43,078 nt of DNA from NCBI RefSeq assembly GCF_000154845.1, contig NZ_DS981473.1, forward strand, positions 1 to 43,078. Reading direction: 5' to 3'. This DNA is from Phocaeicola coprocola DSM 17136. Its GTDB lineage: Bacteria > Bacteroidota > Bacteroidia > Bacteroidales > Bacteroidaceae. Position 1 is the first letter of the stretch. Each line of letters opens with the position of its first letter. Of the stretch, positions 42,638 to 43,078 are shown piece after piece. Made by a program: the position numbers and the translations under genes. The notes under the pieces were generated by a model. The model worked only from the letters and a program-made list of their open reading frames with translations. It had not been told where the DNA came from and searched no databases.

Positions 42638-43078
42638 CTAAGCGGCTCTGGCAGTAAATAAAATGAGTTCTTTGAAAAGTTTGTCAATAACTTGCATGTC
42701 TGGGTTAATCCCGAACACGCAAATAAATCGTTCAAGCATATAAGCATTGTGTATGAATGACTTGCAAGAGGATATGGAATAGGCTATTCCGAGCCTCTTA
42801 CATGCCGCTTTGGCCAAGTTGACAGCTGCGAGCGATGCATTGAAGTGAAAATCCAACTTCCTGAAGTCGGTTGACTGGCAGTTGGTGATTCCTGCATGCT
42901 GCTTGCCATCTCTAAAGCAAAATTCCAGTTGGAACCTGGTTCTGTAATAATCCAGCACCTCACGTCCATCCATGGAATCGTCTGTAGAGAAGTAAAGCTG
43001 CCACTTGTCTGTCCTCCCGTCCATCGGATACCAGACGGCTAAGGTAACATACCTTTGAGAGCTTTTGCATATACCCTC
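42638..43078 (-). CDS. IS4-type transposase, partial (runs off the window)
   Basis: C-terminal 146 residues of a transposase; the frame is open to the right window edge (EGICKSSQRYVTLAVWYPMDGRTDKW at the edge). The signature YRTRFQLEFCFRDGK fits Y-x2-R-x3-E-x6-K of the IS4 family. It is different from the transposase at 41391. The element's end must lie between 42592 and 42637, close to the original start of the VanZ-like gene, but I cannot define its inverted repeat from this side alone. Confidence 0.82.
   Translation of the reverse strand, partial: EGICKSSQRYVTLAVWYPMDGRTDKWQLYFSTDDSMDGREVLDYYRTRFQLEFCFRDGKQHAGITNCQSTDFRKLDFHFNASLAAVNLAKAACKRLGIAYSISSCKSFIHNAYMLERFICVFGINPDMQVIDKLFKELILFTARAA

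Noticed and set aside
1..43078. CRISPR array, rRNA, phage or toxin-antitoxin modules
   Set aside because: No regularly spaced repeats, rRNA segments, phage structural genes or paired small toxin-antitoxin genes were seen; the Fic gene stands alone.

Overview
The window looks like a chromosomal segment of a gut Bacteroidales, most likely Bacteroidaceae (Bacteroides or Phocaeicola; genus not resolved). The support is: repeated Bacteroidetes -7 elements (TAnnTTTG, with or without a -33 TTTG-like box) before many genes, a polysaccharide-utilisation hybrid two-component sensor, DUF4369/thioredoxin-fold lipoproteins, TonB receptors with carboxypeptidase-like N-termini, and IS families common in this group. 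Most genes lack a Shine-Dalgarno sequence; greA is a clear exception.

Layout. (1) 1-10270: a carbohydrate-use cluster with a GH76 mannanase-like gene, a GH31 glucosidase-like gene, a secreted esterase and a divergently promoted hybrid two-component regulator. Both hydrolase genes are broken, GH76 by a 1594-bp IS1380-family element and GH31 by an extra copy of a 19-bp tandem repeat. (2) 10270-19100: housekeeping genes (pnp, thioredoxin-fold lipoprotein, greA, HIT protein, TonB receptor, mannose-1-phosphate guanylyltransferase, tRNA-Leu). (3) 19170-25410: a Fic protein, then a minus-strand tripartite efflux operon (TolC, EmrA, EmrB type) ending in its own AraC-type regulator, with a candidate AraC operator at the operon promoter. 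(4) 25460-30060: a decayed small-protein pair, then a cytochrome c biogenesis pair (ResB-like, CcsA), a tri-haem cytochrome c peroxidase with a one-base frameshift, and ferritin; this is a peroxide/iron/haem group. (5) 30060-32400: methyltransferase-fold protein, cobalamin adenosyltransferase, DUF2795 protein, and a group IIC intron without a reverse transcriptase seated exactly in the T-tract of a terminator. (6) 32400-40900: housekeeping genes (THUMP-like methyltransferase, SufE, M28 and M20 peptidases, acyl-CoA synthetase, prfB, a 45-residue membrane protein, CYTH protein, ECF sigma factor). (7) 40900-43078: a VanZ-like gene interrupted near its 5' end by an IS4-family element with an 11-bp target duplication, followed by the start of another IS4-type transposase that leaves the window.

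The notable theme is reversible or recent gene damage: two IS insertions whose removal restores reading frame exactly, one 19-bp repeat expansion inside a catalytic-domain motif, and two single-base losses in short homopolymers. I did not find a convincing wholly new multi-gene system. The strongest candidates for follow-up are the GH31 repeat switch, the ORF-less group IIC intron, and the AraC operator of the efflux operon. All function calls come from reading motifs by eye; no searches were run.
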